This document shows, one piece after another, positions 51,654 to 60,646 of a stretch of 64,000 nucleotides of DNA. Where the stretch lies: positions 124,001 to 188,000 of the forward strand of contig CAXXTS010000002.1 of NCBI GenBank assembly GCA_963676345.2, in the 5' to 3' direction. The DNA comes from G963665925 sp963676345 (lineage in GTDB: Bacteria; Bacillota; Clostridia; Peptostreptococcales; Acidaminobacteraceae). The notes under the pieces are model-generated. The model did no database searches, was not told the DNA's origin, and saw nothing but the letters and a program-made list of their open reading frames with translations. The position numbers and the translations under genes are program-made. The stretch's first letter is position 1. The number at the start of each line of letters is the position of its first letter.

Positions 51654-52652
51654 TTATAGGGCTGGTGCTTCAAATGCTTCAAATTCAGCTTGAGTTGCAG
51701 GAACTGTGAACTGACCATCTTTGATTGCATCTGCGTACTTGTCAGCTGCAGCTTTAAGGTCGTCAGTAAGGTTACCAGCGTTATCTGAGTAGCCTACACC
51801 GTCAACAGCTAGATCAAATACAGTCACGCCGCCTTCATATGTACCTTCTTGAACTGACTTGATTGTTAGGTAAACCGCGTTATCAACACGCTTGATCATA
51901 GAACATAGAACATGCTCTGGTGATAGAGCAGATTGATCCTGGTCAACACCGATTGCCCAGAAGCCTTCTTCTTCAGCAGCTTGGATAAGACCAACACCAA
52001 CACCGCCAGCAGCGTGGTAGATTACGTCAGCGCCTTTTTGGTGCTGTACAAGTGCAATTTCTTTACCCTTTGCAGCATCTTCAAAAGAATCTGCGTAGTT
52101 TACGAATACTTCTGCGTCAGGGTTAACTGCTTTTACGCCTGCACGGAATCCGTATTCAAATTTTTCGATTAGAGGGAACTTCATACCGCCGATGAAACCA
52201 ACTTTATCAGTTTCAGTTTGCATACCAGCAATAACACCCACTAGGAATGAACCTTCGTTCTCAGCAAAAGTAAGAGATGCAACATTGTCAGCTTCTACAA
52301 CTGAATCAATAAGTGCAAACTTTTGCTCTGGGAATTTTTCAGCAGCTTGAGTCATAGCTTCGTTGAATAGGAATCCAACACCTACAACTAGATCTGTTTC
52401 TTCTTCAGCAAAAGAAACCAAGTTCGGGAAGTAATCATCTGCAGTTTCTGATTCTAGAACCTTCTTAGCAATTCCGAATTCTTCTTCCGCTTGAGTCATA
52501 CCAGCCCATGCAGAATCATTGAATGACTGATCACCTAGTCCACCTGTATCAGTGATCATACCTACAACAGCGTTTTGCTCTTCAGCAGCGCAACCAGCTA
52601 GCATAGAACCAACTAGTAGCACAACCAGTAGCAATGAGAGTGCCTTTTTCAT
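51654..52652 (-). CDS. bmpA: BmpA-family nucleoside-binding lipoprotein
   Basis: This is a 332-residue lipoprotein of the BMP/PnrA family. The signal peptide ends LVGSMLAGC (Cys near 20); the mature protein begins VVGMITDTGGLGDQSFNDSAWAG, the family hallmark containing the nucleoside-contacting Asp and Asn. Other segments are DLVVGVGFLFNEAMTQAAEKFP and GADVIYHAAGGVGVGLIQAA, plus WAIGVDQDQ. It should bind purine nucleosides outside the cell for NupOPQ. I start at ATG 52650-52652, behind GGAGGAAG. It is the first gene of the operon and is followed by a hairpin. Confidence 0.92.
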   Translation of the reverse strand: MKKALSLLLVVLLVGSMLAGCAAEEQNAVVGMITDTGGLGDQSFNDSAWAGMTQAEEEFGIAKKVLESETADDYFPNLVSFAEEETDLVVGVGFLFNEAMTQAAEKFPEQKFALIDSVVEADNVASLTFAENEGSFLVGVIAGMQTETDKVGFIGGMKFPLIEKFEYGFRAGVKAVNPDAEVFVNYADSFEDAAKGKEIALVQHQKGADVIYHAAGGVGVGLIQAAEEEGFWAIGVDQDQSALSPEHVLCSMIKRVDNAVYLTIKSVQEGTYEGGVTVFDLAVDGVGYSDNAGNLTDDLKAAADKYADAIKDGQFTVPATQAEFEAFEAPAL

Positions 52653-53072
52653 TAAACTTCCTCCTCCAAATACTTGTTTTGTCTGGCAATAAAATGCTTC
52701 TACATAAATCACTGAATTCCTTTAATTTTCTAACATTATAGTAGATAGTATACAAATGATAAAACTGGTACCCGTATGTAAAACATTTGCATCCCACATA
52801 TCTGTAATCATTTTACTGCTTAAAAGAATACAGCAACAACCGCATTTTCTTGAATGCCCCCAAAACTTTTATATAATAAGAAACACTAATATTATATCCA
52901 TAATTCATCGTAAGAATCAATAACTAGGTCATTAATTTATGTTTTTTCTACAAAGTGTTTTGTGTATCAATATGACATTGCTATTATGACATATTTCTAC
53001 GCACGGCTATCAATGGCTAAAACAATTGATTTCATGGGATTCTTAGCCCTTTCACCACTTTTATTAGCAATT
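52653..53072. other. Long bmpA leader and upstream spacer
   Basis: The predicted transcript leader is more than 200 nt long. I looked for a purine riboswitch and did not find its conserved core. No gene is seen. The promoter lies at 52891-52920. Confidence 0.5.
52891..52920 (-). promoter_or_regulatory. Promoter of the bmpA operon
   Basis: On the minus strand TTGATT (52915-52920), 18 nt, then TATAAT (52891-52896). Confidence 0.65.
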
Positions 53073-53109
53073 AAAAAAAGAAGCGATATTTATTGCTGCA
53101 TCGCTTCTT
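53073..53109 (-). terminator. Terminator of the repeat lipoprotein gene
   Basis: AGAAGCGAT (53079-53087) pairs with ATCGCTTCT (53100-53108), followed on the minus strand by TTTTTTTAATT. Confidence 0.85.
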
Positions 53110-53184
53110 TACATAAACTTAACAAAAGTTTATTTTATAGATTTTTATTATGTCCCCACTTAAAAGTGAAAACCATCAACTTTT

Positions 53185-53580
53185 CTACTTGCTTTCCTCA
53201 GCAGAATCATCAGCTGATTCTTCTACAGAAGCATCTGTTGCTTCATCTGTTGCTTCATCTGTTGCTTCATCTGTTGCTTCATCTGTTGCTTCATCTGTTG
53301 CTTCATCAGTCGCTTCTTCTGTTGCTTCTTCTGTTGCTTCATCAGTCGCTTCATCTGTTGCCTCTTCTGTTGCTTCTTCTGTCGCTTCTTCTGTCGCTTC
53401 TTCTGTTGCTTCTTCTGTTGCTTCTTCTGTTGCTTCTTCTGTTGCTTCTTCTGTCGCTTCTTCTGTCGACTCTACTGATTCAACTTCGCTTGGTGCATCT
53501 GCAGCTGCTTCTTTAGTACAACCTACTAGCGGTACTAATGTTAATGTCATTGCCATCATAAATGCTAAAAACTTTTTCAT
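53185..53580 (-). CDS. Low-complexity lipoprotein of EATE/DATD repeats
   Basis: This is a 131-residue predicted lipoprotein. The signal peptide has the lipobox LVPLVGC (Cys21). The mature part consists of about twenty four-residue units of the type T-E-E-A or T-D-E-A (roughly residues 40-118), then a short acidic end. It is extremely acidic, without Cys, aromatic or basic residues in the repeat part, and should be an extended or helical stalk on the cell surface. The signal peptide, AGGAGGAG site, promoter and terminator all fit this strand; the long open frame on the opposite strand lacks them. I recognise no function; cation binding or a spacer in the envelope are guesses. Confidence 0.75.
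   Translation of the reverse strand: MKKFLAFMMAMTLTLVPLVGCTKEAAADAPSEVESVESTEEATEEATEEATEEATEEATEEATEEATEEATEEATDEATDEATEEATEEATDEATDEATDEATDEATDEATDEATDASVEESADDSAEESK
53225..53470 (-). repeat. 12-bp tandem repeat array inside the lipoprotein gene
   Basis: About twenty units of 12 bp alternate between gttgcttcttct and gttgcttcatct forms, with occasional gtcgcttct variants. The period keeps the frame, so units can be gained or lost without destroying the protein. Confidence 0.92.
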
Positions 53581-53625
53581 TCTTTCTCCTCCTAAAAATG
53601 TCATTGTGTCTTAGCCACAAAAGCT

Positions 53626-53654
53626 ATTATAGGGAGAATACAATAAAAATACAA
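53626..53654 (-). promoter_or_regulatory. Promoter of the repeat lipoprotein gene
   Basis: On the minus strand TTGTAT (53649-53654), 17 nt, then TATAAT (53626-53631), 45 nt before the ATG. Confidence 0.7.
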
Positions 53655-53960
53655 TATGTTTATATGCATTTATACGCATCTGTAACCACACTGTTATTTA
53701 TCAAAAAATTGAAAACAGTTCGTATGTCTACATAATTGAGCACTTCAATTTTAATCATCTTCGAAAATCGTACATATTTATACACACACCCTGTTTTTCA
53801 TGATGCATTTGCCTGAGCATTCTAGCATTAGAATGATCCTATCAGAAATGCTCCCGTTACGATTAAGTTCCATTCGAACATATTACTAAAAAGGCCTACT
53901 CATACTTGTAAGATGGGCGTATATCAGTCATTACCCTTGCAGGTCTTTGTCTTTTCTGCG

Positions 53961-53992
53961 CAAAAAAATGAGCTGCATAAACAGCTCATTTC
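53961..53992 (-). terminator. Terminator of the glycine reductase operon
   Basis: AAATGAGCTG pairs with CAGCTCATTT around a 6-nt loop, followed on the minus strand by TTTTG. It lies 20 nt after the grdD stop. Confidence 0.88.
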
Positions 53993-54012
53993 ATAAACTT
54001 ACAGATAGGGTA

Positions 54013-55197
54013 TTAGCAAGGAATTGCTTCCTTAGCCACATATCCAGCTTCAGCAAGTATTTTTATTGCATCTTGTTCTTTCGCCTCATTGACCATCACA
54101 ATCGGTCCTGTGCAGCCCATTCCGCTTTCAGCATAAATCCCCGATCGCCATAGCTTCTCAACTGCATCTTCAAGATCCATAATGTCAATACCTGAAATAG
54201 ACCCAGTAACCACCTCTTTTGGTGGCGCCTCAACTGGACCTGCTTCTGTGGCAGATGTGTCCTTCTTAGGTGCAAGACCGTCTATAATCGATTTCAGACC
54301 GGCACTTTGTACTTTCTCATATTCCGCTTTTACAACGTCATTCAGATTGCCTTTAGCAAGCTGAGCAGCGTAACGCAACGCGTTTGCCACAACTGGAACG
54401 CCCGACGCTCGTGAAAGGATTAAAACCGTTCTGTCATAATCGAAGCCAATTCCTGGACCATAGCCAAATCCAGTCGCCTCATATGATCCACCAGTTGAAT
54501 ATGATGAGAACATCTTCATCAGGATATTGCCAGTTAAGGTATCCGTTACCATAACATCAACAGATCCCATCAGCAGGTCATTTCCACGCATAACTGATCC
54601 GCCATCCGCTCGTCCAGACTCACCAAAGTTGATTTTATATCCATTCTCATCAAGTTGACGCAGTGCGCGTTCAACGCCGCGCGCATTGTCTACATTCAAG
54701 ATACCCACACTTGGCTCTTTCACGCCCATAGCCTTTGCTGCTGCAATCCCGTAGAGTGCGTTTTTAAGCATTGCCTCTGAACGCATTGTAGCAGATGTGC
54801 CCGTTGTCGTAGCGATAAACATCTCTTTGCCCATTGCCGGTGTAACAACACGACCTACTGTAGAAACACCGATTGGGAAGTTATAGTGCATTGTCACGCA
54901 CGCCTTGATATACGCGCTGTCTAACAGCTCTTCCATCTTCTTGTGCATTTCTTCTTCTGAATTAACCTCAACAAGCTCAAGCTCTGTTTCAACTTTTGGG
55001 CCGATGAGTACGATGTCAAAACTGCCATCTCTTGCTGCAAGTTCCGCACCCTTTACTAGGTTATCCGTTCCATGTTCACTTCCAAGCGTCGTGAGTCCAA
55101 CCTTGGTACGGCTGCCGAACTGTCCAGTTTCTATTGCAGACGCGATTTCAAGGAATGCATTTCCTAGAATTTTCTTCACAGCTGTATTCTCTGACAT
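54013..55197 (-). CDS. grdD: Glycine reductase complex component C, subunit alpha (GrdD)
   Basis: This is the 394-residue subunit of protein C. It releases acetyl phosphate from the acetyl-thioester held by the complex. The fold is like PlsX/phosphotransacetylase: TKVGLTTLGSEHGTDNLVKGAELA near residue 30 and DVMVTDTLTGNILMKMFSSYSTGG near 215 are characteristic. The C-terminal part has GMGCTGPIVMVNEAKEQDAIKIL. The chain ends EAIPC. The ATG follows GGAGTG, 12 nt after grdC. It is the last gene of the operon. Confidence 0.93.
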   Translation of the reverse strand: MSENTAVKKILGNAFLEIASAIETGQFGSRTKVGLTTLGSEHGTDNLVKGAELAARDGSFDIVLIGPKVETELELVEVNSEEEMHKKMEELLDSAYIKACVTMHYNFPIGVSTVGRVVTPAMGKEMFIATTTGTSATMRSEAMLKNALYGIAAAKAMGVKEPSVGILNVDNARGVERALRQLDENGYKINFGESGRADGGSVMRGNDLLMGSVDVMVTDTLTGNILMKMFSSYSTGGSYEATGFGYGPGIGFDYDRTVLILSRASGVPVVANALRYAAQLAKGNLNDVVKAEYEKVQSAGLKSIIDGLAPKKDTSATEAGPVEAPPKEVVTGSISGIDIMDLEDAVEKLWRSGIYAESGMGCTGPIVMVNEAKEQDAIKILAEAGYVAKEAIPC

Positions 55198-55209
55198 GGT
55201 TTCACTCCT

Positions 55210-56748
55210 TTATTCGCTCAGCAAATGCTGTGCAAAACCACGCATAGCCTCAGCGATCATTGAATTGATTTCTTCCTTAGAAACTGCATTAGCTTCTTCA
55301 ACCTGGCCAGGGTTTCTCTCGATAATTACAGAAACGCCATCAAACAGATTCGTCATACGACCTAGGAACAAGGACCCTTTACCAACGATCATTGCTCTAT
55401 TCATATCTCCTGTTGAAAGATCATCAATTGCGAAACCAAGATATGGCACTCCAGAAGGAATATGCCCTTGTGTCGGTGCCCAACCAGGCATGCCAATCTC
55501 TGCTACAAAGTTCTTCATTTCTTTCTTTTCGATGTCACCACGTTTTACGCCGATAGCGCCAATCATTTTATAGTTGGCTTCAGCAACATTGCCTGCACCC
55601 GCTGGCTTTGTAACATCTGGGTTTTGCATTTCAACTGAGAATGTATCCACATCTGTAATTTTCAGTCCAGCTTTATCAAGCGGCGCTGTGATAAGCGAGT
55701 TGATTACAGCCTGTGGTGAAGAACCCGTTCCAACAGTATGACGTCCAACCAGATCTGTTCTGATAATTGGGTTCACACCATCATTTTTGCTAATTAATAT
55801 TGCAAATCCACCAAGAACATCTTCAAGGATTGGAAGATCCTTTTTAACGTGGTCTTTGCCATTCATTCCAAGCTTTGCAGTTGCACCGCCAGCCACAATA
55901 ACGACATTATCGTATGTACCGGCTTTAACGAGTGAAGCTGCATTGATGAGTGCATGTGTCGGTGCCGCACAGAAACCACGTGTATCTGAACCCGTAGCAT
56001 TAACTGCGCCAACCATTTCAGCAATTGACTTTGCAAAGTTGCCGCCGCCACGCTGATTCATGTCACCACATGCTTCTTCTGAGCATTCAATAACGTAGTC
56101 AACCTCTGCAGCATCAATGTTGTTGCATGCTAGAAGGTGCTTGAATGCAAGTACGCCAGAGGCCTTTACTACAAGGTTTTCGTACATTACATGTGCATTC
56201 AGGTTTGAGTCAACGTCATGTGCCTTCTTAACACAGCCTACCAGCTTCTCTTCATGGTAGATTGCTTCTGCATGATGATTTTGAACGAGGTCTTCAATTG
56301 TTGATAGTTTAACCCCGCCTTCGAGCTTCTTCAGCTCATCCTCTGTCGCCAGCTTATGTCCACTGTATGCTTCATGAGCTTTCTTGCTGAAACCTTCTTC
56401 AAGCTGAACAAGGTCGAATACATCTGACATTTTAAGTAGACCAATGAACTCAATTTGCGGCATAATTTCACCGAAACGACCAAAACGGTCAGAACCAGGA
56501 ACATCCTTGCCTACCCAAGGCATACCCAGTGCATCAAGTTCTGCTGGTGTCATATTTCCAATGTATGTTTGATTTGGACCATAGTTGACCACTTCTTCGT
56601 ATGATCTTAAATGCTCTGGAACTTTTTGCAGATATTCCGAACCCGGATTAGTTAGTTTCTCAACAGTCTGAGTTGTACCGTTGTGAAGAATCATGTCCGG
56701 CGTATGAACCAGAACATAGCCTGCCGCTTTAACAACTGCATGATTCAT
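55210..56748 (-). CDS. grdC: Glycine reductase complex component C, subunit beta (GrdC)
   Basis: This is the 512-residue subunit of protein C that takes the carboxymethyl group from the selenoprotein A as an acetyl-thioester. The fold is thiolase/KAS III-like; Cys260 in SDTRGFCAAPTHALI is the likely acyl-carrying residue. Other conserved parts are VIECSEEACGDMNQRGGGNFAK and EMQNPDVTKPAGAGNVAEANYK. GGAGGTGTAAGG precedes the ATG, 65 nt after grdB. GrdC and GrdD together pass the acetyl group to phosphate, giving acetyl phosphate for ATP synthesis. Confidence 0.94.
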   Translation of the reverse strand: MNHAVVKAAGYVLVHTPDMILHNGTTQTVEKLTNPGSEYLQKVPEHLRSYEEVVNYGPNQTYIGNMTPAELDALGMPWVGKDVPGSDRFGRFGEIMPQIEFIGLLKMSDVFDLVQLEEGFSKKAHEAYSGHKLATEDELKKLEGGVKLSTIEDLVQNHHAEAIYHEEKLVGCVKKAHDVDSNLNAHVMYENLVVKASGVLAFKHLLACNNIDAAEVDYVIECSEEACGDMNQRGGGNFAKSIAEMVGAVNATGSDTRGFCAAPTHALINAASLVKAGTYDNVVIVAGGATAKLGMNGKDHVKKDLPILEDVLGGFAILISKNDGVNPIIRTDLVGRHTVGTGSSPQAVINSLITAPLDKAGLKITDVDTFSVEMQNPDVTKPAGAGNVAEANYKMIGAIGVKRGDIEKKEMKNFVAEIGMPGWAPTQGHIPSGVPYLGFAIDDLSTGDMNRAMIVGKGSLFLGRMTNLFDGVSVIIERNPGQVEEANAVSKEEINSMIAEAMRGFAQHLLSE

Positions 56749-56813
56749 TCCTTACACCTCCATTTATCTTTTAAAAAAGGGAGAGGCGCGTTAACGCCCC
56801 TTCCCTAGTTCAA

Positions 56814-58121
56814 TTAACCTTCAAATACAGTTTGCTCGTCAACTTCTGTTTCAAGAGCAACAAGTGCCTTTTCAACAATACCGCGACGTAGCTTCTTCTC
56901 TTCGCCCGCATCAAGAGCAGGGTTACCCAGTGGATGAGGGATAGCAATTGCAGGAACAATTCTATTTGCACCAACTGTTAGAGAAATAGGTACTACTGTA
57001 CAAATATGAACTACTGGAATACCAGTTGCTTCAATAGCTTTAACCATCGTTGCACCGCAACGAGTACAAGTGCCTCATGTAGAGGTTAGAATAACAGCGT
57101 CTACACCGTCATTTACTAGGTCAGCCGCAAACTCAGTCGCGAATGCTTTTGAGTTCTTAACTGATGTACCGTTGCCCGTAGTCGTATAGAAATACTTGTA
57201 CAATTCACCAATGCGTCCTTCTTTTTCAAGGTCGCGCAGTACGTCTACTGGAAGAACTCTATCGGAATCTTCATTACAGTAAACTGGATCATAACCGCCA
57301 TGGGCAGTTTCATAAGTTGCTTCAGTCAGATCAATAACGCCATCAATGTCGTACTTGCCGTACTTAGAAGCTGATGAGGATTCAATGTGATCAGGATTGT
57401 TCTTTGGCACTACACCACCTGAAGTAACCAGAGCAATCTTAGCTTTTGACATATCCTTGATTGCAGCGCCTGGAGCTACATTATCAAATTCAGGCATAGG
57501 ATATTCAGTAACAAACTCTTTACCTGTTAATTTTGCCGAAAGCATTTCAACGGCACGCTCAGCACCAATTTTTTCAACAAAAATATTTTTACGAAGACCA
57601 CGTGCATGGTATCCTTCTTCTGCTGGAGTCCCAATCGCTTGACCTTTAACAATCTTATCTGCAAACTTAGCGAGTGCTGGAACAGCCTTACGCATAGATG
57701 CAGCAGAATTACCCGTCTTCACAATGTACAGATCCTTACGGAACATATCCACACCAGGATTCTCTTCATACATAGCAGTCACAACTGGAATTTCCAGTTC
57801 ATCCTGTACATGCTTCGAAATTGCGCCACATGCCGCACCATAACGTCCTGCGTTAAATGCTGGGCCTGCGATAAACATATCTGGCTCATATTTTTTAATC
57901 ATCTCAAGGATTTCAGCCTTTGCTTCCTCAAGATTCTCGTTGAAATAAGAGTCACCGCAAATAATTGTGCCAACAATTTCATATTCATCAGATAATGCTT
58001 TATTTAGTGCCATACCCGGACCGACAAATCCGTCACGAGCTTCTGGTTTAATATCCGCCTTTTCCTCACCGCCAATGCCAGCAAAGAATTGGTTGATATA
58101 ATGCACAACTTTTATGCTCAT
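56814..58121 (-). CDS. grdB: Glycine reductase component B gamma subunit, selenoprotein (GrdB)
   Basis: This is a 435-residue substrate-specific subunit of protein B. The frame is broken only by TGA at 57075-57077, which is selenocysteine 349: the protein continues STUGTCTRCGATMVKAIEA and runs to a normal end at VDEQTVFEG, exactly as in known GrdB. It is thus not a pseudogene. The N-terminus MSIKVVHYINQFFAGIGGEE is the family hallmark. With the GrdE pyruvoyl subunit it binds glycine as a Schiff base and transfers the carboxymethyl group to the Sec of GrdA. AGAGGCTAG precedes the ATG. A 265-nt structured gap separates it from grdA. Confidence 0.97.
57048..57062 (-). promoter_or_regulatory. Candidate SECIS apical stem-loop of grdB
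   Basis: Twelve nucleotides downstream of the UGA, CGTTGC-GGT-GCAACG forms a perfect 6-bp hairpin with GGU in the loop, like the GU-bearing loop of bacterial SECIS elements. Such a hairpin recruits SelB. Confidence 0.65.
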
Positions 58122-58386
58122 ATCTAGCCTCTAGTTGCGTGGTAGATTGCACCACCAACTGACGAGGATCCCTCCCTTCGGACTTGAATTTAGTCGTACC
58201 GTCCTTTATCGAACAGGACCGAAGATAATAATATCGAAACGTTTGTGTAATATCTTAAATCAAAATGAAATACAGTTTGCTGATGTCTGGTCAGCATTTC
58301 TTTAGAGACACGACCCGTGTCTCGTCATACAATGAATGAAAATTTTATCGAGTTTGAGTTAAATTGTAAGGTTGTTTATCTAAAAA
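58122..58386 (-). other. Structured 265-nt leader between grdA and grdB
   Basis: Four hairpins are visible: GAGACACG/CGTGTCTC (58305-58323), TGCTGA/TCAGCA (58278-58296), GTCCT/AGGAC (58201-58219) and GTGGT/ACCAC (58139-58155). None has a T-run. No frame in it looks coding. It may set the ratio of GrdA to GrdB by RNA processing or stability. Confidence 0.55.
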
Positions 58387-58863
58387 TTAAAGAAATTTGC
58401 AGAACTCGCTGCGGATGGATTTCATCTCTTCAGCAATTTCATCACACTCAAGAACCATTTCCATCATGCCGATTTGATCTTCAAATACATCAGCATCAAC
58501 AGCGCTCTTGAATTCTTCTTCCACAGCGTGGAATGTTGATAGACCCAGTGCAACACCAGCCAAAGGACCAGCGAACGTTGGATCGCCTGCAGCTACAGTT
58601 TCTGCAGATAGACCAGCAGATTCCGCTTCAGCCGCACCAAAGATAACAACTACATTTTCTGCTCCATGCTCTTCAGCAAGGTTTTTAACTCGATTTTGAT
58701 TTTCTAGATCCATTGCGCCTGCAGCCGTTCAGACAAAGCACTCTGTAGCAGAGTACACGACTTCAGCACTTGGTACCGTTTTAACGCACTCTTCGATCGC
58801 TTGACCAGGTACGCCGTCACGGTCACCAATGATGATGATTTTCTTATTTTCAAGAATACTCAT
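58387..58863 (-). CDS. grdA: Glycine reductase selenoprotein A (GrdA)
   Basis: This is the small, mobile 158-residue selenoprotein that carries the carboxymethyl group between proteins B and C. The ATG is at 58861-58863. The chain reads MSILENKKIIIIGDRDGVPG and continues to TECFVUTAAGAMDLENQN, with TGA at 58729-58731 as selenocysteine 45 in the redox motif Cys42-x-x-Sec45. The length and end (EMKSIRSEFCKFL) match known GrdA. An annotation that ends at TGA would leave only 44 residues or start at the internal Met. AGAGAGGATG stands before the start. TrxA/TrxB re-reduce the Cys-Sec pair. Confidence 0.97.
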
Positions 58864-58958
58864 TCGTGACATCCTCTCTTAATTTAATAGTTCAGTTTCA
58901 TCAGTTCAGTTCACTTATTTACGTTCAGTTCGTCTTTGTTCACACACAAAAAGACATT

Positions 58959-60245
58959 TTAGAAAGTACGAGCCGTCATTCTATTGAAGCCAAGCTCGTT
59001 TGTTGCACCAGTGATTACCTGGATTTCAGCTTCGATACTACCATCAGGTCTAAGGGACCCGTCAAAGCCACCGGCAATTCGATCTGTATAATCAAGCATG
59101 CCAATAACTTTTTCCATTGGAGGCAGAGTAATCATTTCATTTGCGTTACCGCCCGTTACAACTGCATCAGCAGCTGGGTCAGCATCAGCAAGAGACTGAG
59201 ATGATCCATCACGTCCTGCGTACTCATCAGTTACAATAACTGTTTTAACGCCTTCAGCTTCGATCTTCTTGCAGTTCATAATCAGGTCAGTATCAGGGTT
59301 TCCAAAACCTTCCTGAGATACAATTACACCGTCAAGTCCTAGGTATTTTGTGAACTTAGCAGTCCAATTAGAAGAACGTTCTTTATCTGCTAGGTATACA
59401 TTTTCATTTGTGATAATAACACCCATGAAGTTGATTTCCTTACCATGCTTTGCGTAAAGATTCTTGATAATTGGATTGTTTAAATGGTGGTAAGATGTGT
59501 TCTTGTCACACGCAGAAACACAGTTACCACTTAAGATTGCCCCGTCCATAACCTCTGTTGGGTATAGGATTGTCGGAACAATTTTCTTGGCATCTACGCC
59601 ATACACGTATGTGTCATGAAGCAGACCTTGTGTTTGAAGCATGTACACATAACCAACCTTTGGAAGCTCTGGATACTCAGCAGCCTGCTCAAATACTGGC
59701 TTTGTTTCAAACACTTCAACGCTGTCAGGTTCCACATCCCGACCCAGTTCACCAAGGTAAGTGGCGATCTTAAGACCAGCCATACGAGCAGCTGCTTCGT
59801 ACTCATACTGGTTTAGACCATCAACCGGTTCGATTACAAGGCAAACATTGTTTAGCTTAGAAAATGGCGTATATTCTGCGCCAGGCCCTTGCATGTCAAT
59901 GATTCCTTCCTGGAAACCAACAATTTTTCCACACGTTACTACTGCAGAACCTTTTAGTACATGTGTACGGCCTTCACCAACTGTAGTCACTTTTGAAACT
60001 ACACCTGGGAATATACCGCCTTTGCCATCGACCTTCACACGTGGTTCGATAACATCCTTTACTGGCGTGATTCTTACTGATTCACCCGGTCTAGCAAGTT
60101 CAACCGACACATTTTTAATGTGGTCGTCTTCGCTGACCATTTTGATGACTTCATCCTTGTTTACATACAGTACGCCGTTCTCCACTTTTGAAGTATCGCC
60201 GAACTGAACATCCTTAATCAGGATTTCACCAAGTTCTAATCGCAA
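58959..60245 (-). CDS. grdE: Glycine reductase component B, proprotein of alpha/beta subunits (GrdE)
   Basis: This 428-residue proprotein is cleaved into the two small subunits of protein B. I start it at TTG 60243-60245: AGGAGG lies 8 nt upstream, and the alternative GTG at 60254 overlaps that site. With this start the processing site Asn241-Cys242 in LSGNCVSACDKNTSYHH falls at Cys242, the residue reported to become the pyruvoyl group in Clostridium sticklandii. The N-terminus then reads MRLELGEILIKDVQFG, as in other GrdE. It is followed by grdA after 95 nt containing several direct gttcagt repeats. Confidence 0.95.
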   Translation of the reverse strand: MRLELGEILIKDVQFGDTSKVENGVLYVNKDEVIKMVSEDDHIKNVSVELARPGESVRITPVKDVIEPRVKVDGKGGIFPGVVSKVTTVGEGRTHVLKGSAVVTCGKIVGFQEGIIDMQGPGAEYTPFSKLNNVCLVIEPVDGLNQYEYEAAARMAGLKIATYLGELGRDVEPDSVEVFETKPVFEQAAEYPELPKVGYVYMLQTQGLLHDTYVYGVDAKKIVPTILYPTEVMDGAILSGNCVSACDKNTSYHHLNNPIIKNLYAKHGKEINFMGVIITNENVYLADKERSSNWTAKFTKYLGLDGVIVSQEGFGNPDTDLIMNCKKIEAEGVKTVIVTDEYAGRDGSSQSLADADPAADAVVTGGNANEMITLPPMEKVIGMLDYTDRIAGGFDGSLRPDGSIEAEIQVITGATNELGFNRMTARTF

Positions 60246-60314
60246 AGGGTTCACCTCCTGGTTTATTGTAACAGTTCCACACGCTATGCATGGAACGTTG
60301 ACAACTGAGAAAAA

Positions 60315-60629
60315 TTAAATATTTGCTTCAATCATGCCCTTGATGCCTTCTTTAGTTGCATCATCTTTCGTTACTTCTGCAACCTTTTCACCATCTTTAT
60401 ATAGAATGATTGTTGGTAGACCTAAAACACGCTGAGAAATTGCAAGTCTTCTTGCCTTTGCTGTATTCAGCTTGCCAAACTTAACTGAAGTGTATTCTTC
60501 TGATAGTGCAACAACATCTGGCATGAGTGCTTTACATGGCTCACAGCCGTCGCTCCAGAAGTCAACCAGTACGAAACCAGAAGCGTCTAATACTTCCTCT
60601 TGGAAATTGCCTTTAGTCAATTCAACCAT
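60315..60629 (-). CDS. trxA: Thioredoxin with GCEPC active site
   Basis: This is a 104-residue thioredoxin. The active site reads W-S-D-G-C-E-P-C (Cys29 and Cys32) instead of the common W-C-G-P-C; GCEPC/GCVPC variants are known from thioredoxins of glycine-reducing Clostridia. The cis-Pro segment GLPTIILYKDG is in place. It passes electrons from TrxB to the Cys-Sec pair of GrdA. CAGGAGGTA precedes the ATG, 17 nt after trxB. A small hairpin follows before grdE (60274-60298). Confidence 0.95.
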   Translation of the reverse strand: MVELTKGNFQEEVLDASGFVLVDFWSDGCEPCKALMPDVVALSEEYTSVKFGKLNTAKARRLAISQRVLGLPTIILYKDGEKVAEVTKDDATKEGIKGMIEANI

Positions 60630-60646
60630 CTTGAGTACCTCCTGTA

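Larger units (their letters stand above)
53581..54012. other. Spacer between the grd operon end and the lipoprotein gene
   Basis: It contains the lipoprotein promoter (53626-53654) and the grd terminator (53961-53992). Between them I see nothing identifiable. Confidence 0.6.

Noticed and set aside
52653..52890. Purine riboswitch in the bmpA leader
   Set aside because: The conserved core of the purine aptamer was not found in the 240-nt leader.
53150..53614. Plus-strand Ser/Val/Ala-repeat protein opposite the lipoprotein
   Set aside because: The minus strand has a signal peptide with lipobox, ribosome binding site, promoter and terminator; the plus frame is an artefact of the 12-bp repeat.
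57075..57077. Nonsense codon making grdB a pseudogene
   Set aside because: The frame resumes with the exact GrdB C-terminus, and TGA sits at the known selenocysteine position.
58387..58713. Stand-alone 108-residue protein starting at the internal Met of grdA
   Set aside because: The upstream part, including the Cys-x-x-UGA motif and a ribosome binding site, completes a normal 158-residue GrdA.
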